From: Luteimonas sp. J29
GTDB lineage: Bacteria > Pseudomonadota > Gammaproteobacteria > Xanthomonadales > Xanthomonadaceae
Reading direction: 5' to 3'
Assembly (NCBI RefSeq): GCF_000472505.1
Contig: NZ_AWZR01000003.1
Location: 248,001-312,000 of the forward strand
Length of the DNA stretch: 64,000 nucleotides
The notes beneath the pieces are model-generated. The model made no database searches, was not told the origin of the DNA, and saw only the letters and a list, made by a program, of their open reading frames with translations. Position numbers and translations under genes: made by a program. Of this stretch, positions 36,304 through 46,193 are shown one piece after another (position 1 is the first letter of the stretch; the number at the start of each line of letters is the position of its first letter).

Positions 36304-36993
36304 TCAGTGGCGGGCACGCCCGCCGTCATCTTCGTGGCCGGGCCGGCCGGCCTGCATCGACAGCGCGATCCACTCGCGTGCCTGCCCGGATGCCGGCGGC
36401 ATCTCGACGAAGCCGGGGGTGGCCCGCACGCGCTGCAGCCAGTCCAGCAGCGCGGGGTAGCCGGAAAGGTCGAAGCCGCCGTCGCCGGCGACGGCGGTGT
36501 AGGCGAACAGGGCGATGTCGGCGATGCCGTACTCCTGCCCGGTGAACCAGCGCTGCCCGCCGAGGTGCCGCTCCATCACCGCCAGCGCCTGGTGGCCGCG
36601 CTCGCGCAGCCGCGGCAGGTCCGCCCGCCGCGGGGAGTCGGGCGGCGCCCAGCCGCAGATGAAGCGCGCCACCGCGATGTACGGCTCGTGGCTGTACTGC
36701 TCGAAGAACATCCAGCTCAGCGCCTGGGCACGCTGCCACGGATCGGACGGCAGGAACCGGCTGCCGTCGGCCAGCCAGTGCAGGATCGCGTTCGACTCCA
36801 CCAGCACCCGGCCGTCGCCGAGCTCGAGCACCGGCACCTTGCCGTTGGGGTTCTTCGCCAGGAATTCCGGCGTGCGGGTATCGCCGCCCAGCAGGTCGAC
36901 CTCGCGCCAGTGGTGCCCGCGCCCGAGCTGGGAGAGCAGCAGTTTCAGCTTGTGGCAGTTGCCGGACCAGGACGTGCCGTGGATCGTGATCAT
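36304..36993 (-). CDS. glutathione S-transferase family protein
   Basis: A 229-residue GST. The thioredoxin-like N-terminal domain has TSWSGNCHKLKLLLSQLG and the glutathione-binding NPNGKVPVLELGDGRVLVES (cis-Pro and E-S pair). The helical C-terminal domain includes RWFTGQEYGIADIALFAYT with the conserved N-capping segment. The start at 36993 overlaps the stop of the acetyltransferase gene upstream (ATGA), so the two are coupled. The substrate is unknown; detoxification or glutathione-dependent conjugation is the general family role. Confidence 0.9.
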   Translation of the reverse strand: MITIHGTSWSGNCHKLKLLLSQLGRGHHWREVDLLGGDTRTPEFLAKNPNGKVPVLELGDGRVLVESNAILHWLADGSRFLPSDPWQRAQALSWMFFEQYSHEPYIAVARFICGWAPPDSPRRADLPRLRERGHQALAVMERHLGGQRWFTGQEYGIADIALFAYTAVAGDGGFDLSGYPALLDWLQRVRATPGFVEMPPASGQAREWIALSMQAGRPGHEDDGGRARH

Positions 36994-37541
36994 CGCCCGC
37001 CCTCTTTCCTCGCCAGCCACTGCGCGCGCGTCTGGCCCCAGATCCCGCACGGCGCCTCGTGGAACGGCGGTGGCAGGCGGCCCTCGCCGCGGTAGGTGGA
37101 ACCCAGCCGGCGGGCCACGTTCTGCGAGGCGGTGTTCTCGGGCGCGATGCAGTGGATGAACTCGTTCCAGTCCAGGTGTCCGAGCGCCCAGTCGATCGCA
37201 GCCGCCAGCCCCTCGGTGGCGTAGCCCTTGCCCCAGGCATCGGGGTGGAGCATGTAGCCGATCTCGTTGCCGGGCCAGCCATCCGGGCGCCAGGGCCCGC
37301 CCTGTCCCAGCCAGCGTCCGCTGTCGCGGTCGATGAAGGAGAACATGCCGAAGCCCTGGATCGCCCACGCACCCGGCTGCTGCAGGAACTTGCGCCAGGC
37401 CGCGCCGCGCGGGAGGTGCCCGCCGATGTAGCGCGCCGCGACCGGGTCTCCGACCAGTTCGGCGAAGCGGTCGAAGTCCTCCGCCTGCGGCAGCCTCAGC
37501 AGCAGGCGTTCGGTCTCGATTCGGATGTCAGGAAGCGTCAT
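36990..37541 (-). CDS. GNAT family N-acetyltransferase (RimJ/RimL-like)
   Basis: A 183-residue GNAT enzyme using acetyl-CoA. IETERLLLRLPQAEDFDRFA starts the fold, and the acetyl-CoA loop is in EIGYMLHPDAWGKGYATEGL (the G-K-G-Y-A-T-E pattern), followed by FIHCIAPENTASQNVARRLG, all typical of the RimJ/RimL-type subfamily. The start at 37541 is preceded by GGGAGAGGG. Substrate unknown. Its stop overlaps the GST start. Confidence 0.92.
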   Translation of the reverse strand: MTLPDIRIETERLLLRLPQAEDFDRFAELVGDPVAARYIGGHLPRGAAWRKFLQQPGAWAIQGFGMFSFIDRDSGRWLGQGGPWRPDGWPGNEIGYMLHPDAWGKGYATEGLAAAIDWALGHLDWNEFIHCIAPENTASQNVARRLGSTYRGEGRLPPPFHEAPCGIWGQTRAQWLARKEGGR

Positions 37542-37617
37542 GCCCTCTCCCGAGCCGGTTGCATCGCGCGCGCCGCCGGACGGCCGCAACCGCGCCGGCG
37601 CCGCGCGGGGCCGATGC

Positions 37618-38781
<1,164 letters not shown>

Positions 38782-38931
38782 GGGGAAACCTCTCCTGGGA
38801 ATCCGCACATGATAGCCGTCGACGCACCCGCGCCGCCCCCCGCCGAAGGCCATGGCACGGAGCGTCGTGGGCTGTCCGGCGCCCGCCCGACGTGGCTGCC
38901 GGAGCGCTGCACACCTTGCCACCGGCACCAA

Positions 38932-38970
38932 ACGGAAACGCCGCGGCCCTTGCGGGTCGCGGCGTTCCGT
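38932..38970 (-). terminator. intrinsic-terminator-like hairpin
   Basis: Read on the - strand, ACGGAACGCCGCG pairs with CGCGGCGTTTCCGT (one bulged base), closing a loop of about 12 bases and followed by TTGG. It lies 36 bp downstream of the stop of the glycine-zipper gene ending at 39006 and should terminate its transcript before gcdH. Confidence 0.6.
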
Positions 38971-39005
38971 GTCCAGCGGCCCGGCCGTGCCGGGCAAATC
39001 CGCTC

Positions 39006-39788
39006 TTACTGGAGGTTGCTGCCGGCGGAGGCCACGTCGCTCCCGGCGCCCGAGACCTTGGCCAGCACCTGGCCGTCGAGCACCGGCAGGCGGTCGCCCG
39101 GATCCTCGGCCAGGCGCACGGTGCGCTCGGCGCCGTCGTAGCGATAGGTCACGTCGTAGGCGACGGTCCGGTCCTCGGTGCCGAGCGCGATGCGCTCGCC
39201 GGGCTTGTCGGCGGTGCGCATGGTGCCCGTGGTGCCGTCCGGATTGCGGTAGGTGACGTTCCAGGCCACGGTGCGCGAGGACTGCGACGAATCCTGCACC
39301 GTGCGGCACTGGCGCTCGACCCGCTCGACCACCTTTCCGCCGACGTGGTTGCGGTCGATGCGGTTGCCGATCACACCGCCGGCCGCGGCGCCGGCCACGG
39401 TGGCCAGCTTGCGGCCCTTGCCGCCACCGACCTGGTTGCCGACCAGGCCGCCCACCACGGCACCGGCCACGGTGCCGCCGACGTTGCCGTCGCGCTCGGG
39501 CAGGCGCTCCTGCACCACCACGTCCTGGCACACCTCGCGCGGCGTGGTCGAGGTCGTGGTCTCGCGCACCGGCTCGGCGCCGAGCACGGTCGCGTACAGC
39601 TCGGTCTTTTCCGTGACCGGGGTCACCGAGACCACCGTGGCGTAGTCGAGCTTGCCCGTCTCCTCCGCCGCCTCCTGCACGGAGCCGGCCTCGGGGGACC
39701 GGTCGCGGCTGTTGTGGTAGGCACCCACGGCGACGCCGCCGACCAGCAGCGCAGCCAGCGCAACTGCGAGGGTATTGCTCTTGCTCAC
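39006..39788 (-). CDS. glycine-zipper 2TM domain envelope protein
   Basis: A 260-residue protein starting at GTG 39788 (behind GGAGGAAAC). An N-terminal hydrophobic segment (NTLAVALAALLVGGVAVGAYH) acts as signal or anchor. The middle holds a glycine-zipper pair, GGTVAGAVVGGLVGNQVGGG and KLATVAGAAAGGVIGNRID, the 2TM motif of SlyB-like envelope proteins. The C-terminal half (VAWNVTYRNPDGTTGTM; VAYDVTYRYDGAERTV) is a beta-rich repeat. The function is not known precisely; homologues affect envelope integrity. A hairpin terminator follows. Confidence 0.82.
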   Translation of the reverse strand: MSKSNTLAVALAALLVGGVAVGAYHNSRDRSPEAGSVQEAAEETGKLDYATVVSVTPVTEKTELYATVLGAEPVRETTTSTTPREVCQDVVVQERLPERDGNVGGTVAGAVVGGLVGNQVGGGKGRKLATVAGAAAGGVIGNRIDRNHVGGKVVERVERQCRTVQDSSQSSRTVAWNVTYRNPDGTTGTMRTADKPGERIALGTEDRTVAYDVTYRYDGAERTVRLAEDPGDRLPVLDGQVLAKVSGAGSDVASAGSNLQ

Positions 39789-39949
39789 GGGGTTTCCTCC
39801 TGCGGGGTCGTGCCCGCCTCGTGCGTTCGTCAAGATTCCATCACTTCCAAGCTGAACAAGAGCCGGGGGAAGTTCCCCGCAAGCTGACGGCGCGGTGAAT
39901 CGCTCGCGGGTGCGCCGTGCTAGCGTGAACTCCGTCGCGTATTCCAGGA

Positions 39950-40183
39950 ATGCCCATGGCCAACCCCCTGCTGCTGCCCCTGCTCGACCGGGCGCGGCGA
40001 CTGCGCTACCCGACCCTGTTCAAGCTCACGGCGCTGGCATTCGCCATCAGCGTGCTGTGGCCCGACCCGGTGCCCTTCATCGACGAGATCGTGCTGGGGC
40101 TTGGCACGCTGCTGCTGGCGAACTGGAAGCAGCGCAAGGCGCCGCCGGAGACGCCCGCGGGCGAGTCCCGCCCCCCGTCCTGA
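39950..40183 (+). CDS. small membrane protein, DUF6116-like
   Basis: A 77-residue protein with the sequence LLPLLDRARRLRYPTLFKLT, then one or two hydrophobic segments (ALAFAISVLWPDPVPFIDEI and VLGLGTLLLANWKQRKAP) and a polar tail. It resembles a small conserved family seen in Xanthomonadaceae (I believe DUF6116); function unknown. Start could be 39950 or, two codons later, 39956. It precedes tatD by 21 bp on the same strand. Confidence 0.7.
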   Translation: MPMANPLLLPLLDRARRLRYPTLFKLTALAFAISVLWPDPVPFIDEIVLGLGTLLLANWKQRKAPPETPAGESRPPS

Positions 40184-40204
40184 ACCGGGCCGGAGCCGCG
40201 GACG

Positions 40205-40972
40205 ATGGAGCTGGTCGACAGCCACTGCCACCTCGACGCCCCGGAGTTCGACCGCGACCGCGCCGCGGTGCTCGATCGCGCCCGCGCGGCCGGCGTGCGC
40301 CAGCAGGTCGTGCCCGCGGTCGAGGCCGCGGAATGGCCGAAGCTGCGCGAGGTGTGCCGTGCGGCCGACGGGCTGCATCCCGCGTACGGCCTGCACCCGA
40401 TGTACCTGGCCGCGCATCGCCCCGGGCACCTGGAGGACCTGCGCGGCTGGATCGAACGCGAACGGCCGGTGGCGGTGGGCGAATGCGGCCTCGACTACTA
40501 CGTCGAAGGCCTCGACCACGCCGCGCAGCAGGCCTGCTTCGACGCCCAGCTGCGGCTGGCGCGCGAGTTCGGGCTGCCCGTGATCGTGCATGCGCGGCGC
40601 GCGGTGGATGCGGTGATCGCCAGCCTGCGCCGGGTCGGCGGGCTGCGCGGCGTCGTGCACAGCTGGTCGGGCAGCGAGGAGCAGGCAGGCCAGCTGTGGA
40701 AGCTGGGATTCCTGCTCGGCATCGGCGGTCCGATCACCTACGAACGGGCGCGGCGGCTGCGCCGGCTGGTGGCGACCATGCCGCTGGAGTACCTGCTGCT
40801 GGAAACCGATGCGCCCGACCAGCCGGACGCCGGCATCCGCGGCCAGCGCAACGAGCCGGCGCGCCTGGCGGCGGTGCTCGACGCGGTGGCCGCCCTGCGG
40901 CGCCAGCCTCGCGAAGACATTGCGCGCGCGACGACCGCCAACGCGGCGCGCCTGTTCGGCCTTCCGCTTTGA
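40205..40972 (+). CDS. tatD: TatD family metal-dependent DNase/hydrolase
   Basis: A 255-residue TIM-barrel hydrolase of the amidohydrolase superfamily. Metal ligands are visible: DSHCHLDAPEF (H-x-H at residues 7-9), the bridging glutamate in AVGECGLDYYVEG, histidines in LPVIVHARRA and VVHSWSGS, and the aspartate in LLLETDAPDQPD. Family members are 3'-5' exonucleases or D-tyrosyl-tRNA deacylase-like enzymes; this one is closest to YjjV/TatD proteins. It converges on tcdA with a 15-bp gap. Confidence 0.9.
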   Translation: MELVDSHCHLDAPEFDRDRAAVLDRARAAGVRQQVVPAVEAAEWPKLREVCRAADGLHPAYGLHPMYLAAHRPGHLEDLRGWIERERPVAVGECGLDYYVEGLDHAAQQACFDAQLRLAREFGLPVIVHARRAVDAVIASLRRVGGLRGVVHSWSGSEEQAGQLWKLGFLLGIGGPITYERARRLRRLVATMPLEYLLLETDAPDQPDAGIRGQRNEPARLAAVLDAVAALRRQPREDIARATTANAARLFGLPL

Positions 40973-40987
40973 CGCGGGGCCCGGCGA

Positions 40988-41782
40988 TCAGCCCGCGCGC
41001 GGCTTGAGCAGCACCTCCAGCGCCTTGCCGGCGGCCGCGAACGCGAACGTGCCGGTGACGTGGGTGGCCGCGCCGAGGCCGACGCCACAGTCGAGCTTGA
41101 GCGCAGCGTCCGGACCCAGCTCCGGGCGCAATCCGCAGACCGAGCCGTCGGGCTGCGGATACTTCACGTTTTCCAGCGAGTACACCGCTGGCACGCCGAA
41201 GTAGCGGTCGCGGTTCTTCGGAAAGTTGAACCCGGACCGCAGCTTCTTGCGGATCAGCGCCAGCAGGGCGTCGTGCTCGGTGCGCGAGAGGTCGCGCACC
41301 CGCACCAGGGTCGGGTCGGTGCGACCGCCCGCGGCGCCGACCGTGATCACCGGCAGCTTGCGCCGCCGGCACCAGGCGATGAGCTCGACCTTGCTGCGGA
41401 AGCTGTCGCAGGCGTCGAGCACCAGATCGAAGCGCCGGTCGAGCAGCTCGCCCAGGTTGCCGGGGGTGAGGAAGGCCGGCACCACGTCGAGCGAGATCGC
41501 CGGGCTGATCGCGCGGCAGCGCTCGGCCATGGCCTCGGCCTTGTTGCGGCCATAGCCGCCGTCGAGCGCCGGCAGCTGGCGGTTGGTGTTGGACAGGCAC
41601 AGGTCGTCGGCGTCGATCAGCGACAGGTGGCCGACCGCGCTGCGGGCCAGCGCCTCGACCAGCCACGATCCCACGCCGCCCAGGCCGACCACGGCCACCC
41701 GGCGCGTGCGCAGGCGCTCGACCGCGCCGCGGCCGTAGAGCCGGTCGATCCCGGCGAAGCGTTCGTTCCAGACGGCGTCCAT
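40988..41782 (-). CDS. tcdA: tRNA threonylcarbamoyladenosine dehydratase
   Basis: E1-like enzyme that uses ATP to cyclise N6-threonylcarbamoyladenosine (t6A) in tRNA to ct6A. The 264-residue protein has the nucleotide motif VAVVGLGGVGSWLVEALARS (about 29-48), the HLSLIDADDLCLSNTNRQLP block with conserved Asp and Asn/Arg, DACDSFRSKVELIAWCRRR, and the TcdA-specific GAAGGRTDPTLVRVRDLSRT segment with the downstream KLRSGFNFPKNRDRYFGVPAV. It diverges from a cytochrome c' gene 60 bp away. Confidence 0.93.
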   Translation of the reverse strand: MDAVWNERFAGIDRLYGRGAVERLRTRRVAVVGLGGVGSWLVEALARSAVGHLSLIDADDLCLSNTNRQLPALDGGYGRNKAEAMAERCRAISPAISLDVVPAFLTPGNLGELLDRRFDLVLDACDSFRSKVELIAWCRRRKLPVITVGAAGGRTDPTLVRVRDLSRTEHDALLALIRKKLRSGFNFPKNRDRYFGVPAVYSLENVKYPQPDGSVCGLRPELGPDAALKLDCGVGLGAATHVTGTFAFAAAGKALEVLLKPRAG

Positions 41783-41842
41783 CCGGCAAGTCTAACGGCG
41801 CGCGCGCGTGCTATCGTCGCCGCGCCCGCTTCGGAGGACCCC

Positions 41843-42322
41843 ATGTCGACCACGCCCAGCCCCGGACCTGCACCTGCCGCCTCCAACCCGTCGCGCAAGC
41901 CGCCGTCGGCCGCCGGCCGCTACCTGTTCGTGTTCCTGCTCGGGCTGGTCCTGGGCATTGTCGCCGTGGTGATGCTGCTGCGCACCCTGGAAGGGCGCAA
42001 GACCTGGCGCGACCATTACCCCGAGGCGCTCATGCACCTGCTGTCGGCGCACACCGCGCAGCTGCGCGCGAGCACCGAGGCCAACCGCTGCAGCCCCACC
42101 GACACCCTGCCCCACCTGCAGGCGCTGCGCAGCCTCGGCAACGACTTCGAACGCGCCTTCCCGGAACTGCGCGACGACGCGCGCTTCGTCGGCCACGCCG
42201 CGCAGTTCCGTGGCACCCTCGATGCCGCGCTCGCCTCGCCCCCGCTCGGCTGCGAAGGCGTCGGCCAGGCGGCAGCCAAGGTGGGCGAAGCCTGCAAGGC
42301 ATGCCACCAGGACTACCGCTGA
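41843..42322 (+). CDS. membrane-anchored cytochrome c' -like protein
   Basis: A 159-residue protein with one N-terminal membrane anchor (YLFVFLLGLVLGIVAVVMLL, about residues 27-46) and a helical domain ending in the covalent heme motif CKACHQDYR at the extreme C-terminus. A single C-terminal CxxCH after a four-helix bundle is the layout of class II cytochromes c (cytochrome c'/c556). The start at 41843 follows GGAGGA. Electron partner unknown. I see no link in position to the GMC dehydrogenases 14 kb away, which would also need a cytochrome c. Confidence 0.75.
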   Translation: MSTTPSPGPAPAASNPSRKPPSAAGRYLFVFLLGLVLGIVAVVMLLRTLEGRKTWRDHYPEALMHLLSAHTAQLRASTEANRCSPTDTLPHLQALRSLGNDFERAFPELRDDARFVGHAAQFRGTLDAALASPPLGCEGVGQAAAKVGEACKACHQDYR

Positions 42323-42475
42323 CGCCGCCTGCGCACGGCTGAACCGCGACTGCACGGCGGCCTCGGCGCCGCCGCGCGCGGCCGCCACGGTTGCCGCGGC
42401 GTTCACCGCGACCCGCCTAGTGTCCGAGCCGTGCCGCACGTGGCGGCCGCCGAACACGAACGCGAGGAGTCCCCG

Positions 42476-42952
42476 ATGAACAACCGCATGCGCACCACCT
42501 GCATCGCCGCCGCGGCCGCCCTGGCGCTGGCCGGCTGCGCCAGCACCTCGCCCAACTACGGGTCGGGGTACGGCACCACGCCCGTCCCGTCCGGTTCGCG
42601 CTGCTACGACTGCGGCACGGTGGTGGCGATCGAAACCGGTTCCGCCGACGGCGGCACCAATGTCGCCGGCCCGGTGCTGGGCGGCATCGTCGGTGCAGTC
42701 GCCGCCAAGGAGCTGGCGCGCCGCAATACCGACAGCGAAGGTCGCCGCAACGTCGCCATCGCCGCGGGCGCCGCCGGTGGCGCGGTCGCCGGCAACGCGA
42801 TCCAGAACCGGGTCGAGGGCAACCGCAGCGGGTACACGCTCCACGTGCGCATGGACGACGGTCGCACGACCACCGTCCACCAGGCGAACCTGGACGGGAT
42901 CCGCGAGGGGTCGTACGTGCGGGTCCAGAACGGCCGCGCCTGGCTGTACTGA
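42476..42952 (+). CDS. glycine-zipper 2TM lipoprotein (SlyB/OsmB-like)
   Basis: A 158-residue lipoprotein. The signal ends in ALALAGC, the lipidated Cys about residue 20. It has the CYDCGTVVAIETGSADGG segment and two glycine zippers (VLGGIVGAVAAKELARR; AIAAGAAGGAVAGNAI), and ends with YTLHVRMDDGRTTTVHQANL, as in SlyB-type outer-membrane lipoproteins. The role is envelope stability; details unknown. A clear hairpin terminator follows 38 bp after the stop. Confidence 0.85.
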   Translation: MNNRMRTTCIAAAAALALAGCASTSPNYGSGYGTTPVPSGSRCYDCGTVVAIETGSADGGTNVAGPVLGGIVGAVAAKELARRNTDSEGRRNVAIAAGAAGGAVAGNAIQNRVEGNRSGYTLHVRMDDGRTTTVHQANLDGIREGSYVRVQNGRAWLY

Positions 42953-42989
42953 TCGTCCGCGCGCCGGGCTCCGCTCCGGCGACACCCCT

Positions 42990-43023
42990 GAGAACGCCGC
43001 CGGCCACGCCCGGCGGCGTTCTC
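42990..43023 (+). terminator. strong hairpin terminator
   Basis: GAGAACGCCGCCGG and CCGGCGGCGTTCTC form a perfect 14-bp stem with a 6-base loop. It lies just after the glycine-zipper lipoprotein gene. The GTT/AAC bases near the stem base mimic the usual T-tract. Confidence 0.65.
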
Positions 43024-43123
43024 GCGTGCGCTCCGCGGAGCCTGGCGGCAAGGCTCGCGGAGGTGGCAGCCGCCTGACACAATCGACCGCAGCGCGGCCC
43101 CGGTCCGGCCGCCGGAGTCCACC

Positions 43124-43627
43124 ATGGACGCACAATCGATCTGGTACGCCGTCGCCGTGTTGCTGGTGCTGCTGGGCCTCGCGGGGATCCTGTTGCCGGC
43201 CATCCCCGGCCTGCCGCTGGTTTTCCTCGGGATGCTGGTCGCGGCCTGGGCCGGCGGCTTCGAGCAGGTCGGGGGCTGGACCCTGCTGGTGCTGGCGATC
43301 CTGACCCTGGTCTCGATCGGGATCGACTTCCTCGCCTCGGCCGCGGGCGCACGCAAGGTGGGCGCCAGCCGGCTGGCGGTGGCGGGTGCCCTGCTGGGCA
43401 CCATCGTCGGCCTGTTCTTCGGCTTCGTCGGCGTATTCGTCGGCCCCTTCGTGGGCGCGGTGGCCGGCGAACTGGCGGCTCGCCGCGGCGTCGGCCACGG
43501 CGACATCGGCCAGGCGACGAAAGTGGGCATCGGCACCTGGTTCGGGCTCTTCGTCGGCATCGTCCTGAAGCTGACGCTCGCGTTCGCGATGATCGGCATC
43601 TTCGCCCTCGCCTGGTTCACCGATTGA
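43124..43627 (+). CDS. DUF456 family membrane protein
   Basis: A 167-residue inner-membrane protein with about four to five spans. The family pattern is present: VLLGLAGILLPAIPGLPLVF, GIDFLASAAGARKVGASRLA, and a Gly-rich central stretch LFFGFVGVFVGPFVGAVAGE. DUF456 has no assigned function. The gene ends just before the mechanosensitive channel gene (56 bp) on the same strand. Confidence 0.87.
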   Translation: MDAQSIWYAVAVLLVLLGLAGILLPAIPGLPLVFLGMLVAAWAGGFEQVGGWTLLVLAILTLVSIGIDFLASAAGARKVGASRLAVAGALLGTIVGLFFGFVGVFVGPFVGAVAGELAARRGVGHGDIGQATKVGIGTWFGLFVGIVLKLTLAFAMIGIFALAWFTD

Positions 43628-43683
43628 CGCGCACGTCAACCGACGTCGCTAGACTGCCGCCTCCGTCGCCGCCAACGTCACCG

Positions 43684-44871
43684 ATGCGCCGTTTCCTGCT
43701 GGCCCCCTGCCTTCTGCTCCTCGTGGCGCTGTCGCTTGCGGTGCCGGCGGCCGCAGCGGTGACGCGCGACGCCGTGCCGCCCGCCACGGCGCCGGACGCT
43801 CGGCCTGCGCACGCCGCCGACGCGCAGGGCGTGGCGCCCGCGGCCCCACCCGCCGAGGAGTGGCTTCCCGACGGCGCACAGGTCCGCAGCCGCTTCGACG
43901 TAACCTTCGATCGCGTGCTCGCGCGCCTGGCCGAACTGGTGGCCAACCTGCCGCTGCTGCTGGCCGCGATCGTGATCGTGCTGGTGGCGGCCTGGATCGG
44001 CGGCTTCGTCTCGCGCCGGCTGCACCTGCTGCGCCTGCGCACCCACAACCCGTACATGAACGGGCTGATCCGCAACGTGGTGCGCAGCTTCATCATCCTG
44101 TGCGGCGTCCTGATCGCGCTGGACCTGCTCAACGCCACCGCGCTGGTCACCGCGGTGCTCGGCTCGGCCGGCGTGGTTGGCCTGGTGGTGGGCTTTGCGT
44201 TCAAGGACATCGCCGAGAACTACATCGCCGGGATCCTGCTGAGCCTGCGCCGGCCCTTCTCGCCCGGCGACCTGGTGGTGATCGACGGCAACGAGGGCCG
44301 GGTGGTCGCCCTGCACTCGCGCGCCACCATGCTCATGACCCTGGACGGAAACGAACTGCGGCTGCCCAACGCGCTGGTGTTCAAGGCCATCATCCTCAAC
44401 TACACCCGCAACCCCAAGCGCCGCTTCGACTTCAGCGTGACCATCGATCCGGCGCAGTCGATCCGCCAGGCGCAGGCGCTGGCCCTGGAACAGATCCGGA
44501 CCGTCGACGGACTGCTGTCCGACCCCGGTCCGTCCTGGAGCGTGCGGGAGTTCGCCCCCACCGGCACCGTGCTGCAGTTCTTCGGCTGGGTCGACCAGCG
44601 CCACAGCGACCTGGGCAAGGTGCGCAGCGAAGCGATCCGCCTGGTCAAGGCCGCCTTCGCGCGCGCCGGGATCGAGCAGCCGCGCGTCGTGTACCACGTG
44701 CGCATGGCGCGCGAGGATGCGCGCGACGGAGCCGCCGCACTGCACGAGCCGGCGCATTCGGCCGGCGCCGACACCTCGGTCAACCGCGACATCGACCAGC
44801 AGCTCGCCCAGGCCCGCCAGGCCGCCGAGGCCGGCGACGACCTCCTGGAACCAGGATCCGACCCCCGATGA
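43684..44871 (+). CDS. MscS family mechanosensitive ion channel
   Basis: A 395-residue channel: an N-terminal signal-like span, an Ala/Pro-rich periplasmic linker, three membrane helices, and the soluble MscS beta domain. The pore-lining TM3 is ALVTAVLGSAGVVGLVVGFA followed by FKDIAENYIAGILLSLRRPF, the classic MscS signature, then GDLVVIDGNEGRVVALHSRAT. It opens under hypo-osmotic tension. The start at 43684 begins the signal segment; a longer frame from 43624 overlaps the DUF456 gene. Its stop overlaps the phospholipase start (ATGA). Confidence 0.92.
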   Translation: MRRFLLAPCLLLLVALSLAVPAAAAVTRDAVPPATAPDARPAHAADAQGVAPAAPPAEEWLPDGAQVRSRFDVTFDRVLARLAELVANLPLLLAAIVIVLVAAWIGGFVSRRLHLLRLRTHNPYMNGLIRNVVRSFIILCGVLIALDLLNATALVTAVLGSAGVVGLVVGFAFKDIAENYIAGILLSLRRPFSPGDLVVIDGNEGRVVALHSRATMLMTLDGNELRLPNALVFKAIILNYTRNPKRRFDFSVTIDPAQSIRQAQALALEQIRTVDGLLSDPGPSWSVREFAPTGTVLQFFGWVDQRHSDLGKVRSEAIRLVKAAFARAGIEQPRVVYHVRMAREDARDGAAALHEPAHSAGADTSVNRDIDQQLAQARQAAEAGDDLLEPGSDPR

Positions 44872-46031
44872 ACACCACCACGCTCCGAATCGTCCTGGCG
44901 CTGGCGCTGGCTCCGGCCGCTGCGCCGGCCTCCGCCCAGGAAGGCGGCGCCGAGCCGACCCTGGCCAGCTGCGCCGCGGTCGAGGCCGCCGCCGCGCGCC
45001 TGGCCTGCTACGACCGGCTCGCCCAGCGCACCGCCGAAAGCACGGAGGAAGCCGACCTGGCCGCCGCCCGCGCGCGGGAAGCGCTGCAGGCCACCACCGC
45101 CGCGGAAGCCGCGCCCGGGCGAGATCCTGACGCCCGCACCGACGACCTGTTCGTGCAGGACGAGGCGATCGGCCGTGCCCTGGCCAATGCCGGCCGCGGC
45201 TCGCTGCTCGACAGCCGCTGGGAGCTGGCGCGCGACTCCAAGCTCGGGATCTTCAACTTCCGCGTCTACAAGCCGGTGTACCTCATGCCGGCGTTCTGGA
45301 CCTCGCGGGTCAACGACATGCCCACGTCGGAGAACCCGCGCAACACCGTGACCGAGCCGATGCAGCTCGACGCGCTCGAGACCAAGTACCAGCTCAGCTT
45401 CAAGACCAAGGCGGTCGAGAACCTGTTCGGCGACAACGGCGACATCTGGCTCGGCTACACCCAGTCCTCGCGCTGGCAGGTGTACAACGCCGAGCAGTCG
45501 CGCCCGTTCCGCGAAACCAACTACGAGCCGGAAGTGCTGCTGGTGTTCCGCAACGCCTACCACCTGCTGGGCTGGAGCGGGCGCATGGCGGCGGTGGGAA
45601 TCAACCACCAGTCCAACGGCCGCGGCGAGCCGCTGTCGCGCAGCTGGAACCGGATCATGTTCAACATCGGCCTGGACCGCGACAACTGGGCGCTGATGCT
45701 GCGGCCCTGGATCCGCGTCTCGGACGGCGACGACGACGACAACCCCGACATCGAAGACTACATCGGACGTGGCGACGCCACGCTGACCTACGTGCGCGGG
45801 CGCAACGAGTTCTCGCTGATGGCGCGTCATTCGCTGCGCGGCGGGGACCGCTCGCACGGGGCGCTGCAGTTCGACTGGGGCTTCCCGATCCACCGTTCGC
45901 TGCCGATGCGCGGTCGGCTGCAGCTGTTCCATGGCTACGGCGAGAGCATGATCGACTACAACCACAAGGCGACCTACGTCGGCCTGGGCGTGTCGCTGCA
46001 GGAGTGGTTCGACCCTCGCTGGGGCCTGTAG
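44868..46031 (+). CDS. pldA: outer-membrane phospholipase A
   Basis: A calcium-dependent outer-membrane phospholipase A1 that removes phospholipids mislocalised to the outer leaflet. The 387-residue protein has a signal peptide (about 1-22), an Ala/Glu-rich helical extension, and a 12-strand barrel. Its catalytic motif NHQSNGR contains His247 and Ser249, with the expected Asn earlier in the barrel. The C-terminus EWFDPRWGL is shorter than usual but still aromatic-rich. The stop codon TAG is the second to fourth base of a REP-like repeat, so the repeat insertion defines the end of the gene. Confidence 0.9.
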   Translation: MNTTTLRIVLALALAPAAAPASAQEGGAEPTLASCAAVEAAAARLACYDRLAQRTAESTEEADLAAARAREALQATTAAEAAPGRDPDARTDDLFVQDEAIGRALANAGRGSLLDSRWELARDSKLGIFNFRVYKPVYLMPAFWTSRVNDMPTSENPRNTVTEPMQLDALETKYQLSFKTKAVENLFGDNGDIWLGYTQSSRWQVYNAEQSRPFRETNYEPEVLLVFRNAYHLLGWSGRMAAVGINHQSNGRGEPLSRSWNRIMFNIGLDRDNWALMLRPWIRVSDGDDDDNPDIEDYIGRGDATLTYVRGRNEFSLMARHSLRGGDRSHGALQFDWGFPIHRSLPMRGRLQLFHGYGESMIDYNHKATYVGLGVSLQEWFDPRWGL

Positions 46032-46109
46032 GAGCGGCTTCAGCCGCGACCCCGGGAGCCGGCCGGACGGGGTGTCCTGGTCTCCGGTCGCGGCTGAAGC
46101 CGCTCGTGC
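46028..46109. repeat. long REP-like inverted repeat, copy 2, overlapping the pldA stop
   Basis: The left arm (46028-46051) is identical to the left arm of the element at 6419. The right arm (46086-46109) matches over about 20 bases and then diverges. The spacer is 34 bases. The arm's TAG at 46029-46031 serves as the stop codon of pldA. It is separated by about 85 bp from the next gene on the same strand. Confidence 0.85.
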
Positions 46110-46193
46110 AGCGGGGGTTTGGGGTTTCACGCGGCCGAGAGGGCCGGGGACGCAGACTGCCGGGTCACCCTCCCGCGCCCCGCCCGGAGCCCC

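Noticed and set aside
41843-42322. Cytochrome c' as the missing electron acceptor of the GMC dehydrogenases
   Set aside because: It is 14 kb away, in a different gene context, and is a class II cytochrome; known partners are usually class I multi- or mono-heme proteins encoded adjacent.
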